Below are positions 8,750-18,484 of a stretch of 64,000 nt of DNA, piece after piece. The stretch covers positions 124,001-188,000 of the forward strand of contig JACJXW010000004.1 in assembly GCA_020636405.1 (NCBI GenBank), written 5' to 3'. Numbering within the stretch: position 1 is the first letter of the stretch; each line of letters starts with the position of its first letter. The position numbers and the translations under genes are program-made. Source of the stretch: Lewinellaceae bacterium (GTDB taxonomy: Bacteria; Bacteroidota; Bacteroidia; Chitinophagales; Saprospiraceae). The notes beneath the pieces were generated by a model. The model did not search any database. It was given only the letters and a program-made list of their open reading frames with translations, and was not told the DNA's origin.

Positions 8750-9706
8750 TTAAAACGGCAGCCTCTCCAGATCCACATTCCCCCCCGTCAGAATCACCCC
8801 CACCTTTTTCCCTTCAAACACCGGCCGGTTGGCCAGCACGGCCGCCAGGGGCACTGCGCAGGAGGGTTCGATGACGATCTTCATGCGCTCCCACACCAGC
8901 CGCATGGCGGCGATGATGGCCTCCTCGCTCACGGTGAAGATGTCTTCCAGTTCGCGTTGGATGATATCGAAGGTTTTCTCGCCGAGGTTGGTGCGCAGGC
9001 CGTCGGCGATGGTGTCGATGGTGGTGTTCACCTGCAGGGTTCCGCTATGGAAGGAGCGCCAGGCGTCGTCTACTGCTTTAGGTTCGGAGCCGTAGGCGAG
9101 GGCGCCGGGGGAGAAATAACGGGTGCTCAGGGCGGTGCCGCTCATCAGCCCGCCGCCGCCCACCGGGGCGATGATGCAGTCGAGCGGTTCGGCGTCCTCG
9201 ATGAGTTCTTTGGCGGCGGTGGCCTGCCCGGCGATGACGTTGTAGTCGTTGTAAGGGTGGATGAAGGTGGCGCCGGTGCGCTCCACCACAGCTTCGAGGG
9301 AGCCTTCCCGGGCCGCCAGGGTGTTCTCACACAAGATGACTTCCGCCCCGTAGCCCTCCGTGGCCGCCTTTTTAATGGCGGGGGAGGTATCCGGCATGAC
9401 GATATAGGCGGGGATGCCCAGTAACCTGGCGCTGAGCGCCACTGCCTGAGCGTGGTTACCGGAGGAGTGCGTAGCCAGGCCCCGTTCTTTTTCCTTATCA
9501 CTCAGCCGGAGAGCGGCGCTGCTGGCGCCCCGCATTTTGAACGCCCCCACCTTCTGGAAGTTCTCGCACTTGAAGAACAGCCGGGCGCCTGCCATTTTGT
9601 CTATACTGCGGCAGGTGAGCACCGGCGTGCGGTGGATCATGGGGCGGATGGCCTCGTGGGTTGCCCTGATGTCGTCTGCGGTGGGGATGTGGTGGAGTTG
9701 GTTCAT
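8750..9706 (-). CDS. PLP-dependent serine racemase / threonine dehydratase family enzyme
   Basis: A fold-type II PLP enzyme of 318 residues that acts on L-serine or L-threonine. Lys57 in FKMRGA is the Schiff-base lysine. HSSGNHAQ (80-87) binds the cofactor and GGGGL binds the phosphate. There is no C-terminal ACT domain, so it is not the feedback-regulated biosynthetic IlvA. The SSGNH form of the substrate loop is usual for serine racemases, whereas threonine deaminases commonly have SAGNH. A racemase or catabolic dehydratase is therefore more likely, and D-serine production is possible but unproven. It precedes no obvious pathway partner. Confidence 0.88.
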   Translation of the reverse strand: MNQLHHIPTADDIRATHEAIRPMIHRTPVLTCRSIDKMAGARLFFKCENFQKVGAFKMRGASSAALRLSDKEKERGLATHSSGNHAQAVALSARLLGIPAYIVMPDTSPAIKKAATEGYGAEVILCENTLAAREGSLEAVVERTGATFIHPYNDYNVIAGQATAAKELIEDAEPLDCIIAPVGGGGLMSGTALSTRYFSPGALAYGSEPKAVDDAWRSFHSGTLQVNTTIDTIADGLRTNLGEKTFDIIQRELEDIFTVSEEAIIAAMRLVWERMKIVIEPSCAVPLAAVLANRPVFEGKKVGVILTGGNVDLERLPF

Positions 9707-9740
9707 ATGATGGTTAAATTAGGCTTGGGTTGTCGAATGG

Positions 9741-10886
9741 TCACATCCATTCGGTTTGCATGGCCTGAGGGATCTGGAAATTCCTTCCCTTGTAATTATC
9801 GAAATAGCCGACCATGGCCCGGACGGTCTGCTGAGACAGGAGCTTGAGCACTTCATCCAGAGGGGCCTCTATTTTGTCTTCCAGCCGTTCACCCAGGCGA
9901 AACAGAGCCCGAAGGGCGTGGGGGAGGGCAGCAGTGAGGCAACCTCCCCGGGGTTGGAGGCCAAGCATACCCGCATACTCCTCTCCAATGAGGAAGCGGA
10001 TGAGCGTTTCGGGCGCTAATGCCAGTTTTTCGTTTTTCAGTACGCTCTGAGCAAAATCGACCAGGGCCTGTGTCAGGAGTTGGCCGTCGGCCGAGGCGGC
10101 AGCCTGCCGGGCCATGATCGTATTCATCAGGAGGCGCCCATCGGCTACGGAGTCGGGGAGGAGCGCTTCGTTGATACCCAGGTTGTGGCCGATGGCCTTC
10201 CAGGTTTGTAAGTAGGCTTCCTGCAGGGGCCGGGGTTCCTGGATGCCGAACTTTTCCAGCCCATCCAGTACGGCAACACTGAAGGTCATGAGGGTCATGG
10301 CCATGTCCTCCTGGTTGATCGGCAGCCCCAGCTGTTGCTCGTCCCAGCCGTCCTCCCGAATGAACTGCCGGATTGCCGCATGGATGAGCCTTACCTTTTG
10401 GATGGCTCTTATGCCCCGCCCCCGGATGGTCAATTCTCCGGGTGTCATTACATCAATGAGGAACTGCCCCGTTTCGGCAATGCGCCGCGCAAAGATGCGC
10501 TGGGACTTGTCGTTGTTGGTAAGGCGGCTGGTGCGGGTCAGCACGGGAGCGCCCTTGTGCATACAGTACAGTAAAGGCAGGGACTTATAGTACAATAGGA
10601 AAAGGCACTTGGCTCCGTGGTCCAGGAAGAAGCGGTGCGCATCAGCAATGGCTTCCGGGTCTGTGGAATCAGGTAAGGAGTCGGTGGCGGCGAGGAACGG
10701 CCGTACTTCGACAGGCAGTTGTAGCACCGGCATTTCAATGTTCCGGATCAGTACATCGAAGATGCGGTAGGCTTCTTCCTTCCCTTTGTTAGCCAGGATG
10801 AGGGCCATGGCCTCATCGGCTTCAGGGTCACCCTGGTACCGGAAGGCATCCAGCGCGCTGTTCGTCCAGGTTTCAGCTTTATTCAT
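9741..10886 (-). CDS. MpaB/rubber-oxygenase (DUF2236) family protein
   Basis: A 381-residue protein of the oxygenase MpaB / latex-clearing-protein (DUF2236) family, heme-dependent oxidases in the characterised members. The family signature is visible as GRGIRAIQKVRLIHAAIRQF with a downstream LGLPINQEDMAMTLMTFS. The start is the ATG at 10886 (MNKAETWTNSALDAF); the frame remains open to 10982 but that part overlaps the next gene's end. No signal peptide is seen. The substrate is unknown: clustering with terpenoid or rubber genes would be informative but is absent. Confidence 0.8.
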   Translation of the reverse strand: MNKAETWTNSALDAFRYQGDPEADEAMALILANKGKEEAYRIFDVLIRNIEMPVLQLPVEVRPFLAATDSLPDSTDPEAIADAHRFFLDHGAKCLFLLYYKSLPLLYCMHKGAPVLTRTSRLTNNDKSQRIFARRIAETGQFLIDVMTPGELTIRGRGIRAIQKVRLIHAAIRQFIREDGWDEQQLGLPINQEDMAMTLMTFSVAVLDGLEKFGIQEPRPLQEAYLQTWKAIGHNLGINEALLPDSVADGRLLMNTIMARQAAASADGQLLTQALVDFAQSVLKNEKLALAPETLIRFLIGEEYAGMLGLQPRGGCLTAALPHALRALFRLGERLEDKIEAPLDEVLKLLSQQTVRAMVGYFDNYKGRNFQIPQAMQTEWM

Positions 10887-10903
10887 GGTTAGGGTTTGGT
10901 TTT

Positions 10904-11113
10904 TTAGCTGTCCCGGCTTTGGCGGCTCGATTTGAGAAGGACCAGCAACGCCATCAATACGATGATGCTGAACGGCAGCCAACTTCCGATGTGATAACCC
11001 ACCTTATATCCCAGGCTGGTGGTATCGGCCTCCTGCGCAGCAAGGTTAAAGCCCGACGCCACCAGCAGGAAGAGCAAAAAGCCTGATTTTTGAATTTTTT
11101 TACTGGTCATCAT
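10904..11113 (-). CDS. Small exported/membrane protein
   Basis: A 69-residue protein with a signal peptide (KSGFLLFLLVASGFNLAAQ) and one further helix (WLPFSIIVLMALLVLLKS). The start is one of two adjacent ATGs (11113 or 11110). It is not recognised as any family. It lies 17 bp upstream of the MpaB-like gene on the same strand, so the two are probably cotranscribed. Confidence 0.55.
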   Translation of the reverse strand: MMTSKKIQKSGFLLFLLVASGFNLAAQEADTTSLGYKVGYHIGSWLPFSIIVLMALLVLLKSSRQSRDS

Positions 11114-11272
11114 TGAATAAAGATAATACAATAGTACAGATTTTCCCGGGCAAAGAGCAGAGTAAAGACGGTTGTCCTTATTGTGACGGAAGCAAAACAA
11201 TCGGGTGCCGATTGCTGGCAGGGCGCATCAGCTGACAATAATTATCGTTATATTTAGGGAAAACTGATTGTC

Positions 11273-11767
11273 ATGAATAAAATTTTGTTTTCGCTGATCT
11301 CTATTGTGGCCCTGTCTGTTTCGGCCTTGTCGGCACAGGCAACCAAGACCTATTGCAACAACCGTTTTGGCTTTTGCGTTACCTATCCGGCCGAACTTAA
11401 GGTTTCCGACGAGCTTCCGGCCAACAGCGATGGGGTGACGCTGGAAGCCCCCAACGGGATACAAACTTCCGTTTCCGGTTCTTATAATGTAATGAACTGG
11501 ACGCCGGAGGAGATCCTTGAGTACACGCGGGAAGATCTTGAGGCGGTTATTGGATCTTCGGCCAATGCCCTGGAATCAGAAACTACCGGTTCGGGGTTCG
11601 AAGCGCTTCTGGCCTCCGGGACATACTACCAATATGTTCAGATGCAATCAAAGGGAGATATTTATCTGGTCCTGACCGTCACCGGCCCGGAGGAGTTGAT
11701 GGAGGAAATGAAAGCCCTGCGCGGGCAGTTGAAACTTTCTTTTGACCATACAGAAGGAGGGCGGTAA
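11273..11767 (+). CDS. Exported protein of unknown function
   Basis: 164 residues with a clear signal peptide (MNKILFSLISIVALSVSALSAQ). The mature part begins YCNNRFGFCVTYP, a start resembling PsbP/lipoprotein-like beta-sandwich domains (N-x-F-G-F-x-V-x-Y-P), and contains two cysteines that could form a disulfide. No catalytic motif is apparent. The next plus-strand gene starts 49 bp downstream. Confidence 0.75.
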   Translation: MNKILFSLISIVALSVSALSAQATKTYCNNRFGFCVTYPAELKVSDELPANSDGVTLEAPNGIQTSVSGSYNVMNWTPEEILEYTREDLEAVIGSSANALESETTGSGFEALLASGTYYQYVQMQSKGDIYLVLTVTGPEELMEEMKALRGQLKLSFDHTEGGR

Positions 11768-11816
11768 ATTGCCCCTTTGTGTGAATCTGTGTGGCATTTG
11801 ACCCAAAACCATTACG

Positions 11817-12602
11817 ATGGACTTTCTGGACATCGGAGACCGGAGTATCTTTTTTTACCTATTGATCATTCTGCTGGGGATTGCAGTGGCCCAATGCCTC
11901 TCTATTGGTGTTTTATTCTTCCTCAAACGCTCCGGCAGCCGGCAGGCGAATGCTTTCTACGGGCTTCTACTCATCACTTTCGCCCTGACCTTGCTGCATA
12001 ATATCCTGGATTTCAGCGGTGTGTATGAACGTTTCCCAAGGGTGAAGTTCCTGCCATTATATTATACCCTGGCTTTTCCCACGTTGTTGTTTTACCACGT
12101 TAAGCTGAGCCTTTACCCGGCTTATGAGTTGAGGGTTACAGACATCAAGCACTTCATTCTGCCCGTATTGCAGTTCCTTTTTTTTCTAGGGCTCTTTTTT
12201 ATGCCGGTGGATTTTAAGAGCCAGTGGGGGCGAGCCTTTTACAACCCCTTTTACGGGGCTTTCGAACAATTCCTGTATTTGTCCACCTTTGTGGCGTATC
12301 TCTATTTTTCACACCGGTACATACGGGCCAAGCGGCTGGAATTGAGACGTAAACGTTCACTGGAGTTGAAGAAGGTATTGTACCTGCGAACGTTGATCAG
12401 GGTATTATTTTTCCTCTTTGTGATCCACTTTGTCTTTGTGGCCACCGATTTTGTATGCTACGAGTTTTTGAACATCAACCTCCGCTCCGTGAAGCCCTAC
12501 GTAGCGCTCGGCATGCTGTCTTTTGCCGCATTGGCGTTTTGGCTGGGGACCTATGGTTTCCAGGTATTGTTCTGGGGCAGGAAGGTATTCGGGAAGCCGT
12601 AG
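11817..12602 (+). CDS. Seven-helix membrane protein, like the sensor half of 7TM-AraC regulators
   Basis: 261 residues with about seven hydrophobic helices and short loops, including a basic cytoplasmic loop (RAKRLELRRKRSLELKK). The layout resembles the membrane sensor region of Bacteroidota regulators that join a 7TM domain to an AraC-type helix-turn-helix. Here the protein ends right after the last helix (FGKP) with no DNA-binding domain. It converges with the gene ending at 12604, leaving a single base between the stop codons, and there is no room for a downstream HTH domain on this strand. It could be a standalone sensor or a remnant. Confidence 0.7.
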   Translation: MDFLDIGDRSIFFYLLIILLGIAVAQCLSIGVLFFLKRSGSRQANAFYGLLLITFALTLLHNILDFSGVYERFPRVKFLPLYYTLAFPTLLFYHVKLSLYPAYELRVTDIKHFILPVLQFLFFLGLFFMPVDFKSQWGRAFYNPFYGAFEQFLYLSTFVAYLYFSHRYIRAKRLELRRKRSLELKKVLYLRTLIRVLFFLFVIHFVFVATDFVCYEFLNINLRSVKPYVALGMLSFAALAFWLGTYGFQVLFWGRKVFGKP

Positions 12603-12603
12603 G

Positions 12604-13251
12604 TCAGTTGTCGTCTTTCCTTTTGAAGTCTCCGTTTTTCCAGGAATCGAAGAATTTTTTCCAGGCCACCGGATTGAAAATATTCATAGGAGGTTGCTGC
12701 CCTATGTAGTAGTATTCCCGGGCTTGTTGTCGAAGGTAATAGTCGGCGTGTTCGTTGCCGTCGACAGTCACATCGTTGCGCATGCGGCGCAGGGTTTCAT
12801 TGGCGAGGTTTTTGGCGGCGCGTTCCTGGAGTTCCGGCGTGACATCCATGGCGAGGAATTCCAGTTTGAAGTGCTCCCGGCTGGGCCAAGGGAAAACTAC
12901 GGTTTCAGGCAGGTTGATGGCATCCTGGGTCATGAGTTGTACAATGGAATACCGTTCGTCTTCCAGGTCTTCAGGAATTTTATACTCTACGGTTTTATAG
13001 CCGATCGCTGAGAAGACGATCACATCGCCTTTTTCCACGACGATAGAGAAGAAGCCTCTGAGGTCGGAATAAGTGCCGCGGCCTTTGTCTTTCACCAGAA
13101 TATTGGTGTAAGGGACCGGATAGAGCTGCTCGTCTGAACCATCCAGCACCATTCCGGAGAATTGGACCAGGCGAGTGTTTTTAGCGTCCTGTGCCCAGGC
13201 AAAGGTTGCCAGGATCAGCAGGGAAAATATCAGTACTATGCGAAATTTCAT
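12604..13251 (-). CDS. Exported protein with carboxypeptidase-like regulatory domain
   Basis: 215 residues with a signal peptide (MKFRIVLIFSLLILATFAWAQ). Residues about 28-110 form a CarboxypepD_reg-like beta-sandwich: VQFSGMVLD, VPYTNILVKDKGRGTYSD, GFFSIVVEKGD and FSAIGYKTVEYKIP. The C-terminal helical part has a DYYLRQQAREYYYIGQQPP segment and ends basic and polar. This architecture (short regulatory sandwich plus helical tail) recurs in Bacteroidota envelope proteins of unknown role. Confidence 0.8.
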   Translation of the reverse strand: MKFRIVLIFSLLILATFAWAQDAKNTRLVQFSGMVLDGSDEQLYPVPYTNILVKDKGRGTYSDLRGFFSIVVEKGDVIVFSAIGYKTVEYKIPEDLEDERYSIVQLMTQDAINLPETVVFPWPSREHFKLEFLAMDVTPELQERAAKNLANETLRRMRNDVTVDGNEHADYYLRQQAREYYYIGQQPPMNIFNPVAWKKFFDSWKNGDFKRKDDN

Positions 13252-13514
13252 GGAAGATCAATTTAGTTGTACACGCTCAGCCTGTAATTAAGACCCATTG
13301 TGTCGGGCAAAGGTTTGTTCCGGGATAACAAAAAACAGGCTCTGATCATTTTATCACTGCTTCAACCTCCCAAAAGTAGGAAATTTTACATAATCCTGCA
13401 GCAGCGCTAAACGATCTGCCTGGCTTTGTGCGAAGAGCGTTAACTAAACTAGAACGTCCGGAAGAACAAGAAAAGGTAGTAGCGTCAACCGATTAACATA
13501 GGTTTAACAGGCCA

Positions 13515-15929
13515 CTAGTCATCTGCCGGCTCCAGGGCCAGGGCGAGCACTTCTTCCATCGTTTTCACATAATGGAACTGCAGGCCGGTGATGTAGTCTC
13601 CCCGGATCTCTTCCACATGTTTCTGGTTCTCTTCGCAGAGGATGATTTCTTTCATTCCTGCCCGTTTGGCAGCCAGTATCTTCTCTTTGATGCCCCCAAC
13701 AGGCAGCACTTTGCCCCGCAGGGTGATCTCTCCGGTCATGGCGACGTATGGTTTGACCAACCTTCCGGTCAGGATGGAGGTCAGGGTCGTGAGCATGGTC
13801 ACACCGGCCGATGGGCCGTCCTTTGGAATAGCTCCTTCGGGTACGTGCAGGTGAATGTCTTTCTCTTCAAAAGCTGAGGCCGGTATCCCCAGCGCTTCAC
13901 TGTGGGCTTTGATGAAACTCAGCGCAGTGGAAGCAGACTCCTTCATGACGTCACCGAGGTTGCCGGTGAGGGTAAGTTTGCCTTTACCCCGGCTCAGGCT
14001 GCACTCCACAAAGAGAATGTCGCCGCCGGTTTGGGTCCAGGCCAGGCCGACGGCCACTCCCGGGACGCGCACTTCCTGATAGAGGTCTTTAGTGAAACGG
14101 GGCGGCCCGAGCATTTCTTTCAGGTCTTCCGGTTTCACCGTCACATTGTACGTTTCCTCCATGGCCACTTTCTTGGCGATGTTGCGCATGACGCCGGCTA
14201 CCTGCCGGTTGAGGGACCGTACGCCCGATTCCCTTGTGTATTCCTCAATGAGCTGGCGGATGACCTTCTTGTTGAGGCGAACGTGTTTGGCGGCCAGGCC
14301 ATGTTCTTTGCGCTGCTGAGGAATGAGGTGCCGTTTAGCGATCTCTGTTTTTTCTTCCGTTGAATATCCGCTGATATTGATGATCTCCATACGGTCGAGC
14401 AGAGCGGGTTGGATCGTACTCAGGCTATTTGCGGTGGCGACGAATAAGACCTTGGACAGGTCGTACTCCATCTCCAGGTAGTTGTCATAGAAGGTGGAGT
14501 TCTGTTCGGGGTCGAGCACCTCCAGCAGGGCGGAGGAAGGGTCGCCCCGGAAATCCTTGCCTACTTTGTCGATCTCGTCCAGGATGAAAACCGGATTGGA
14601 GGAGCCGGCCCGTTTAAGGGATTGTATGATGCGTCCGGGCATGGCGCCGATGTAGGTTTTACGATGGCCGCGGATCTCCGACTCGTCATGCAGGCCGCCC
14701 AGAGACATGCGGATGAACTTGCGTTTCAGTGCCCGGGCGATCGACCGGCCCAGGGATGTCTTGCCCACTCCCGGAGGGCCAACCAGGCAAAGGATGGGCG
14801 CTTTCATATCTCCTTTGAGCTTCAAAACAGCAAGATGCTCCAGAATGCGCTCCTTGACCTTTTCCAGGCCGAAGTGGTCTTTGTCGAGAACGGCTTTGAC
14901 TTTTTTGAGCTCGAAATTATCTTTGGTGAATTGCTGCCAGGGAAGGTCCAGCATCAGTTCCAGGTAGTTGAGCTGGATGGAGTACTCGGCAACCTGTGGG
15001 TTCATCCGGCGAATGCGCCCGAGCTCTTTATCAAAGTGCTCCTTGACCTCCTTAGGCCATTTCTTGTCCCGTGAGCGCAGCTGAAGTTTCTGGATCTCCT
15101 CCTCCTGCGGGTTTTGCCCGAGCTCTTCCTGAATGGTTTTGAGCTGTTGATTGAGGAAGTAGTCGCGTTGCTGCTTTTCAATATCCACCCGAACCTTGCT
15201 CTCGATCTGGTCTTTCAACTCCAGCAGTTGCAGTTCGTTGTTCATCTGCTCGAGGATGACCTGGGCTTTCTGCGGCAGGTCATTGATCTCCAGTATCTTC
15301 TGCTTGATGTGTATTTTCGAGCTGAGGTTAGATGCAATGAAATTGAGCAGGAAAGACTGGTTGTTGATGTTTTTCAACATCACATTGGCCTCCGAGGGAA
15401 TATTGGGGGAAAGGTCGATGATCTGCCGTGCCCGGTCGAGAATGGAAGCGACCATGGCTTCAAATTCCAGTTTGTTACTGGGCTGAGAATATTCCAGCGT
15501 GCTCACCCGCACTTCCATATAGGGGTCTTCCCGGGTCAGCTTATCTGCGAGAAAACGCTTGCGGCCCTGTAGTATGGCAGTGGTGGTGCCGTCGGGCATA
15601 CGCAGCAATTTCAGAATGCGGGCGATGGTACCTACCTGGTAAAGGTCTTTCAAATGGGGCTCTTCGATGTTGCTGTCGCGTTGAGACAACACAGCGACGA
15701 TCCGGCCGGTATTGTAAGCCTTATTGATGGCTTTTATGGACTTATCGCGGCCGACGGTGATTGGAATGACGATCCCGGGGAAAAGGACGGTATTTTTCAG
15801 GGCCAGCAGGGGGAGTATGTCAGGATAGGATTCATCAAAATCTTCTTCTTCCTCCTCCTCAACGGAAAGGAGGGGCAGGAAGTCTGCATCATCATCAAAC
15901 CGCTGGTGTGAAAACAATTCTTCAAACAT
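13515..15929 (-). CDS. lon: ATP-dependent Lon protease (endopeptidase La)
   Basis: Cytoplasmic AAA+ protease that degrades misfolded and regulatory proteins. 804 residues: an N-terminal LON substrate-binding domain (about 35-250), the AAA+ module with Walker A GPPGVGKT (384-391) and Walker B VFILDEIDK (447-455), and the proteolytic domain. The catalytic dyad is Ser707 in GPSAG and Lys750 in the GGIKEK motif. The very acidic N-terminus (EEEEEEDFDES) is common in Bacteroidota Lon. The length matches the family. The 353 bases upstream show no convincing promoter or heat-shock operator. Confidence 0.97.
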   Translation of the reverse strand: MFEELFSHQRFDDDADFLPLLSVEEEEEEDFDESYPDILPLLALKNTVLFPGIVIPITVGRDKSIKAINKAYNTGRIVAVLSQRDSNIEEPHLKDLYQVGTIARILKLLRMPDGTTTAILQGRKRFLADKLTREDPYMEVRVSTLEYSQPSNKLEFEAMVASILDRARQIIDLSPNIPSEANVMLKNINNQSFLLNFIASNLSSKIHIKQKILEINDLPQKAQVILEQMNNELQLLELKDQIESKVRVDIEKQQRDYFLNQQLKTIQEELGQNPQEEEIQKLQLRSRDKKWPKEVKEHFDKELGRIRRMNPQVAEYSIQLNYLELMLDLPWQQFTKDNFELKKVKAVLDKDHFGLEKVKERILEHLAVLKLKGDMKAPILCLVGPPGVGKTSLGRSIARALKRKFIRMSLGGLHDESEIRGHRKTYIGAMPGRIIQSLKRAGSSNPVFILDEIDKVGKDFRGDPSSALLEVLDPEQNSTFYDNYLEMEYDLSKVLFVATANSLSTIQPALLDRMEIINISGYSTEEKTEIAKRHLIPQQRKEHGLAAKHVRLNKKVIRQLIEEYTRESGVRSLNRQVAGVMRNIAKKVAMEETYNVTVKPEDLKEMLGPPRFTKDLYQEVRVPGVAVGLAWTQTGGDILFVECSLSRGKGKLTLTGNLGDVMKESASTALSFIKAHSEALGIPASAFEEKDIHLHVPEGAIPKDGPSAGVTMLTTLTSILTGRLVKPYVAMTGEITLRGKVLPVGGIKEKILAAKRAGMKEIILCEENQKHVEEIRGDYITGLQFHYVKTMEEVLALALEPADD

Positions 15930-16282
15930 ACGAGATTTATCATTTACAGCTTTCGCTGGATCAGAAAATTACCTATATATGCTCTCAATGTCAAGATGTC
16001 AGTATGGCTTTTTCCAAGAGCATCCCAATATAATGTCAACTTCCATGCCAAAGAAAAAAAATACCCCTGGCTGATGTCGCCAGAGGGCAAATGTGGACAA
16101 AACGTCAGTTTTGGAGCCTTAAAGGCGAAGTTCCCGGGTAGTGTGATTCGTAGTTATTCCAGGAAGGCACAGGAAGGCAGTTAAAACGGACACCCGGAGC
16201 CAGGCCGTCGGCATCAATAATTTCCTCTGTTCCGCAATAGTGATAATAACCAATTACCGCAGGGAATGGAGTCCTCTGCACT
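15930..16282. other. Intergenic region upstream of lon, no gene seen
   Basis: 353 bases between two minus-strand genes. A 62-codon plus-strand frame (15996-16184) has no family resemblance and unlikely composition. No terminator with a T-run, repeat or clear Bacteroidota promoter is visible. Confidence 0.5.
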
Positions 16283-18202
16283 TTATGCTTCTGCCACCAT
16301 TTCCTCTTCTTCGTTTTCGACTTCTTCCGTTTTGGCTTCTTCCTTTTCGATCACTTCATCTTTTTCCACCTTGAGGTTATCGATGATGAATTCCTGGCGG
16401 GAAGGGGTATTCTTACCCATGTAATAGGCCAGGACGTCGTCGATGTCGGTATCTTCATTGAGAATGACGGGCTCCAGTCGGATATTTTCGTCAATGAAGT
16501 CCTTGAACTCATCCGGGGAGATCTCTCCAAGCCCCTTAAAGCGGGTGATCTCGGGTTTGCCCCTCAGTTTTCTAATAGCCTGTTGCTTTTCTTCCTCACT
16601 GTAGCAATAGAAAGTCTGTTGTTTGTCCCGAACGCGGAACAGGGGTGTATCGAGGATAAAGAGGTGCCCGTTGCGGACCAGGTCTGGGAAGAATTGCAGG
16701 AAGAAAGTCAGCAACAACAGGCGGATGTGCATGCCATCGACATCGGCATCAGTAGCGATGACCACCTGGTTGTATCGAAGTTCGTCCAGCCCGTCTTCGA
16801 TATTGAGGGCATGTTGAAGCAGGTTGAACTCTTCGTTTTCGTAGACCACCTTTTTGGTTAGGCCGTAGCAGTTCAGCGGTTTACCGCGGAGGCTGAACAC
16901 GGCCTGGGTCTGTACATCCCGGGCTTTGGTGATGGAGCCGCTGGCGGAATCTCCCTCGGTGATGAACAAGGTCGTAGCATTGCGGATCTCTTCCTCCACT
17001 TTCCTGGAGCCGTCGTTGAAATGGACGCGGCAGTCCCGCAGTTTTTTATTGTGCAGGTTGGCCTTTTTGGCGCGCTGGTTGGCCAGTTTTTTGATACCGG
17101 CGATCTCTTTGCGCTCCCGCTCCGATTGTTTGATGCGCTTCTCCAGCGCTTTAGCGATTTCCTGGTTTTTATGCAGGAAGTTGTCGAGGCTCTCTTTGAC
17201 GAAGTTGACGACGAAAGTCCGGATGGTCGGCCCATCCGGCCCCATATCGGTAGACCCCAGTTTTGTTTTGGTCTGTGATTCGAAGACCGGTTCTTCAACC
17301 CGGATACTGATGGCGGCGACGATAGAGCCGAGGATGTCCCGGCGGTCGTAGCTTTTGTTGAAGTGTTCCTGTATGGTCTTCACAATGGCCTCGCGCAGGG
17401 CATTGAGATGGGTGCCGCCCTGGGAGGTGTTCTGTCCGTTGACGAAAGTATGGTATTGCTCCCCGTAGTGGTTGCCATGGGAAAGGGCGATCTCGATGTC
17501 TTCCCCTTTCATGTGGATAATGGGGTAGCGGAGGTTCTCGTTGCTGGCCTTTCGTTCCAACAGGTCCAGCAGGCCGTTTTTGGAGACGAGCGTCTTGCCG
17601 TTGAAATTGATCTTCAGGCCGGCGTTGAGGTAGGCATAGTTCCACAGCTGGCTTTCCATGAAGTCGGTGCGGAAGCGGTACTTTTTAAAGATCTCCGAGT
17701 CAGGCCGGAAAGCGACCAGGGTACCGTTGGCTTCTGTGGATTTCTGGATTTTGTGGTCTTTGGTTATTTCGCCCCGTTCGAATTCGGCGACTTTGGCCTT
17801 CCCGTCCCGGACGGCTTTTACCATGAAGTATTCTGATAGGGCGTTGACAGCTTTGGTACCTACCCCGTTGAGCCCCACGGATTTTTTGAATGCCTTGGAG
17901 TCGTATTTGCCGCCCGTGTTGATCTTGGAGACACAATCGATGACCTTGCCCAGGGGAATGCCCCTGCCGTAGTCCCTGATCGAGAGTTGCCCTTCGTCCA
18001 GTTCGATGTCAATGGCCTTGCCGTGCCCCATGAAGTATTCATCGATGGAGTTGTCGATCACCTCTTTCAGCAGAATGTAGATCCCGTCATCAGGCGTGGA
18101 GCCGTCCCCCAGTTTGCCGATGTACATACCGGGGCGCATGCGGATGTGCTCCTTCCAGTCTAAGGACCGGATATTGTCTTCGTTATAGATTACATTTGAC
18201 AT
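16283..18202 (-). CDS. parE: DNA topoisomerase IV subunit B (ParE-type)
   Basis: ATPase subunit of the type IIA topoisomerase that decatenates chromosomes. 639 residues: GHKL ATPase domain (MRPGMYIG, E47 and N51 in LLKEVIDNSIDEY, GVGTKAVNALSEY), transducer domain, then a Toprim domain with EGDSASGS and DADVDGMHI. The EGDSASGS form and the KNTPSRQEFI ending are typical of Bacteroidota ParE rather than GyrB (EGDSAGG). An acidic tail (EEEEMVAEA) closes the protein. The partner gene parC is usually next to parE but is not seen here; downstream, across a 353-bp gap, comes lon. Confidence 0.92.
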   Translation of the reverse strand: MSNVIYNEDNIRSLDWKEHIRMRPGMYIGKLGDGSTPDDGIYILLKEVIDNSIDEYFMGHGKAIDIELDEGQLSIRDYGRGIPLGKVIDCVSKINTGGKYDSKAFKKSVGLNGVGTKAVNALSEYFMVKAVRDGKAKVAEFERGEITKDHKIQKSTEANGTLVAFRPDSEIFKKYRFRTDFMESQLWNYAYLNAGLKINFNGKTLVSKNGLLDLLERKASNENLRYPIIHMKGEDIEIALSHGNHYGEQYHTFVNGQNTSQGGTHLNALREAIVKTIQEHFNKSYDRRDILGSIVAAISIRVEEPVFESQTKTKLGSTDMGPDGPTIRTFVVNFVKESLDNFLHKNQEIAKALEKRIKQSERERKEIAGIKKLANQRAKKANLHNKKLRDCRVHFNDGSRKVEEEIRNATTLFITEGDSASGSITKARDVQTQAVFSLRGKPLNCYGLTKKVVYENEEFNLLQHALNIEDGLDELRYNQVVIATDADVDGMHIRLLLLTFFLQFFPDLVRNGHLFILDTPLFRVRDKQQTFYCYSEEEKQQAIRKLRGKPEITRFKGLGEISPDEFKDFIDENIRLEPVILNEDTDIDDVLAYYMGKNTPSRQEFIIDNLKVEKDEVIEKEEAKTEEVENEEEEMVAEA

Positions 18203-18382
18203 GAACTGCTTTTGTGCTTTTATATTGCTGCCGGAAAATCCCTTTCTGACAACTCAGCAAATTGCGGTTTATTTTGTTATACCGGCAAAACAAGCTGTTG
18301 TTTCAGTCGCGGGCAGCGTAATTTCCAACAAAAAACCGGTAAAAATGCAATAAGTTTCCTGCATTTTTTCCACAGTGATTTA

Positions 18383-18417
18383 CAAAAGTAAGAATTACCA
18401 GGGATAGGAACAACAAA
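18383..18417 (-). promoter_or_regulatory. Likely promoter of parE
   Basis: On the minus strand, TTTG (18414-18417) and an overlapping TTG (18411-18413) precede TACTTTTG (18383-18390) by 20-23 bases, fitting the Bacteroidota TTTG / TAnnTTTG consensus. It lies about 180 bases before the ATG, implying a long leader. Confidence 0.5.
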
Positions 18418-18484
18418 TTGTTTGCATTGTTTTAAAACATAAAGTGTCGTATTGAGCCGGAAATACCTGCTTCAGCATCCATCT

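Noticed and set aside
15996..16184. A possible 62-residue gene upstream of lon
   Set aside because: No promoter, no hydrophobic or domain pattern, and no conserved motif.
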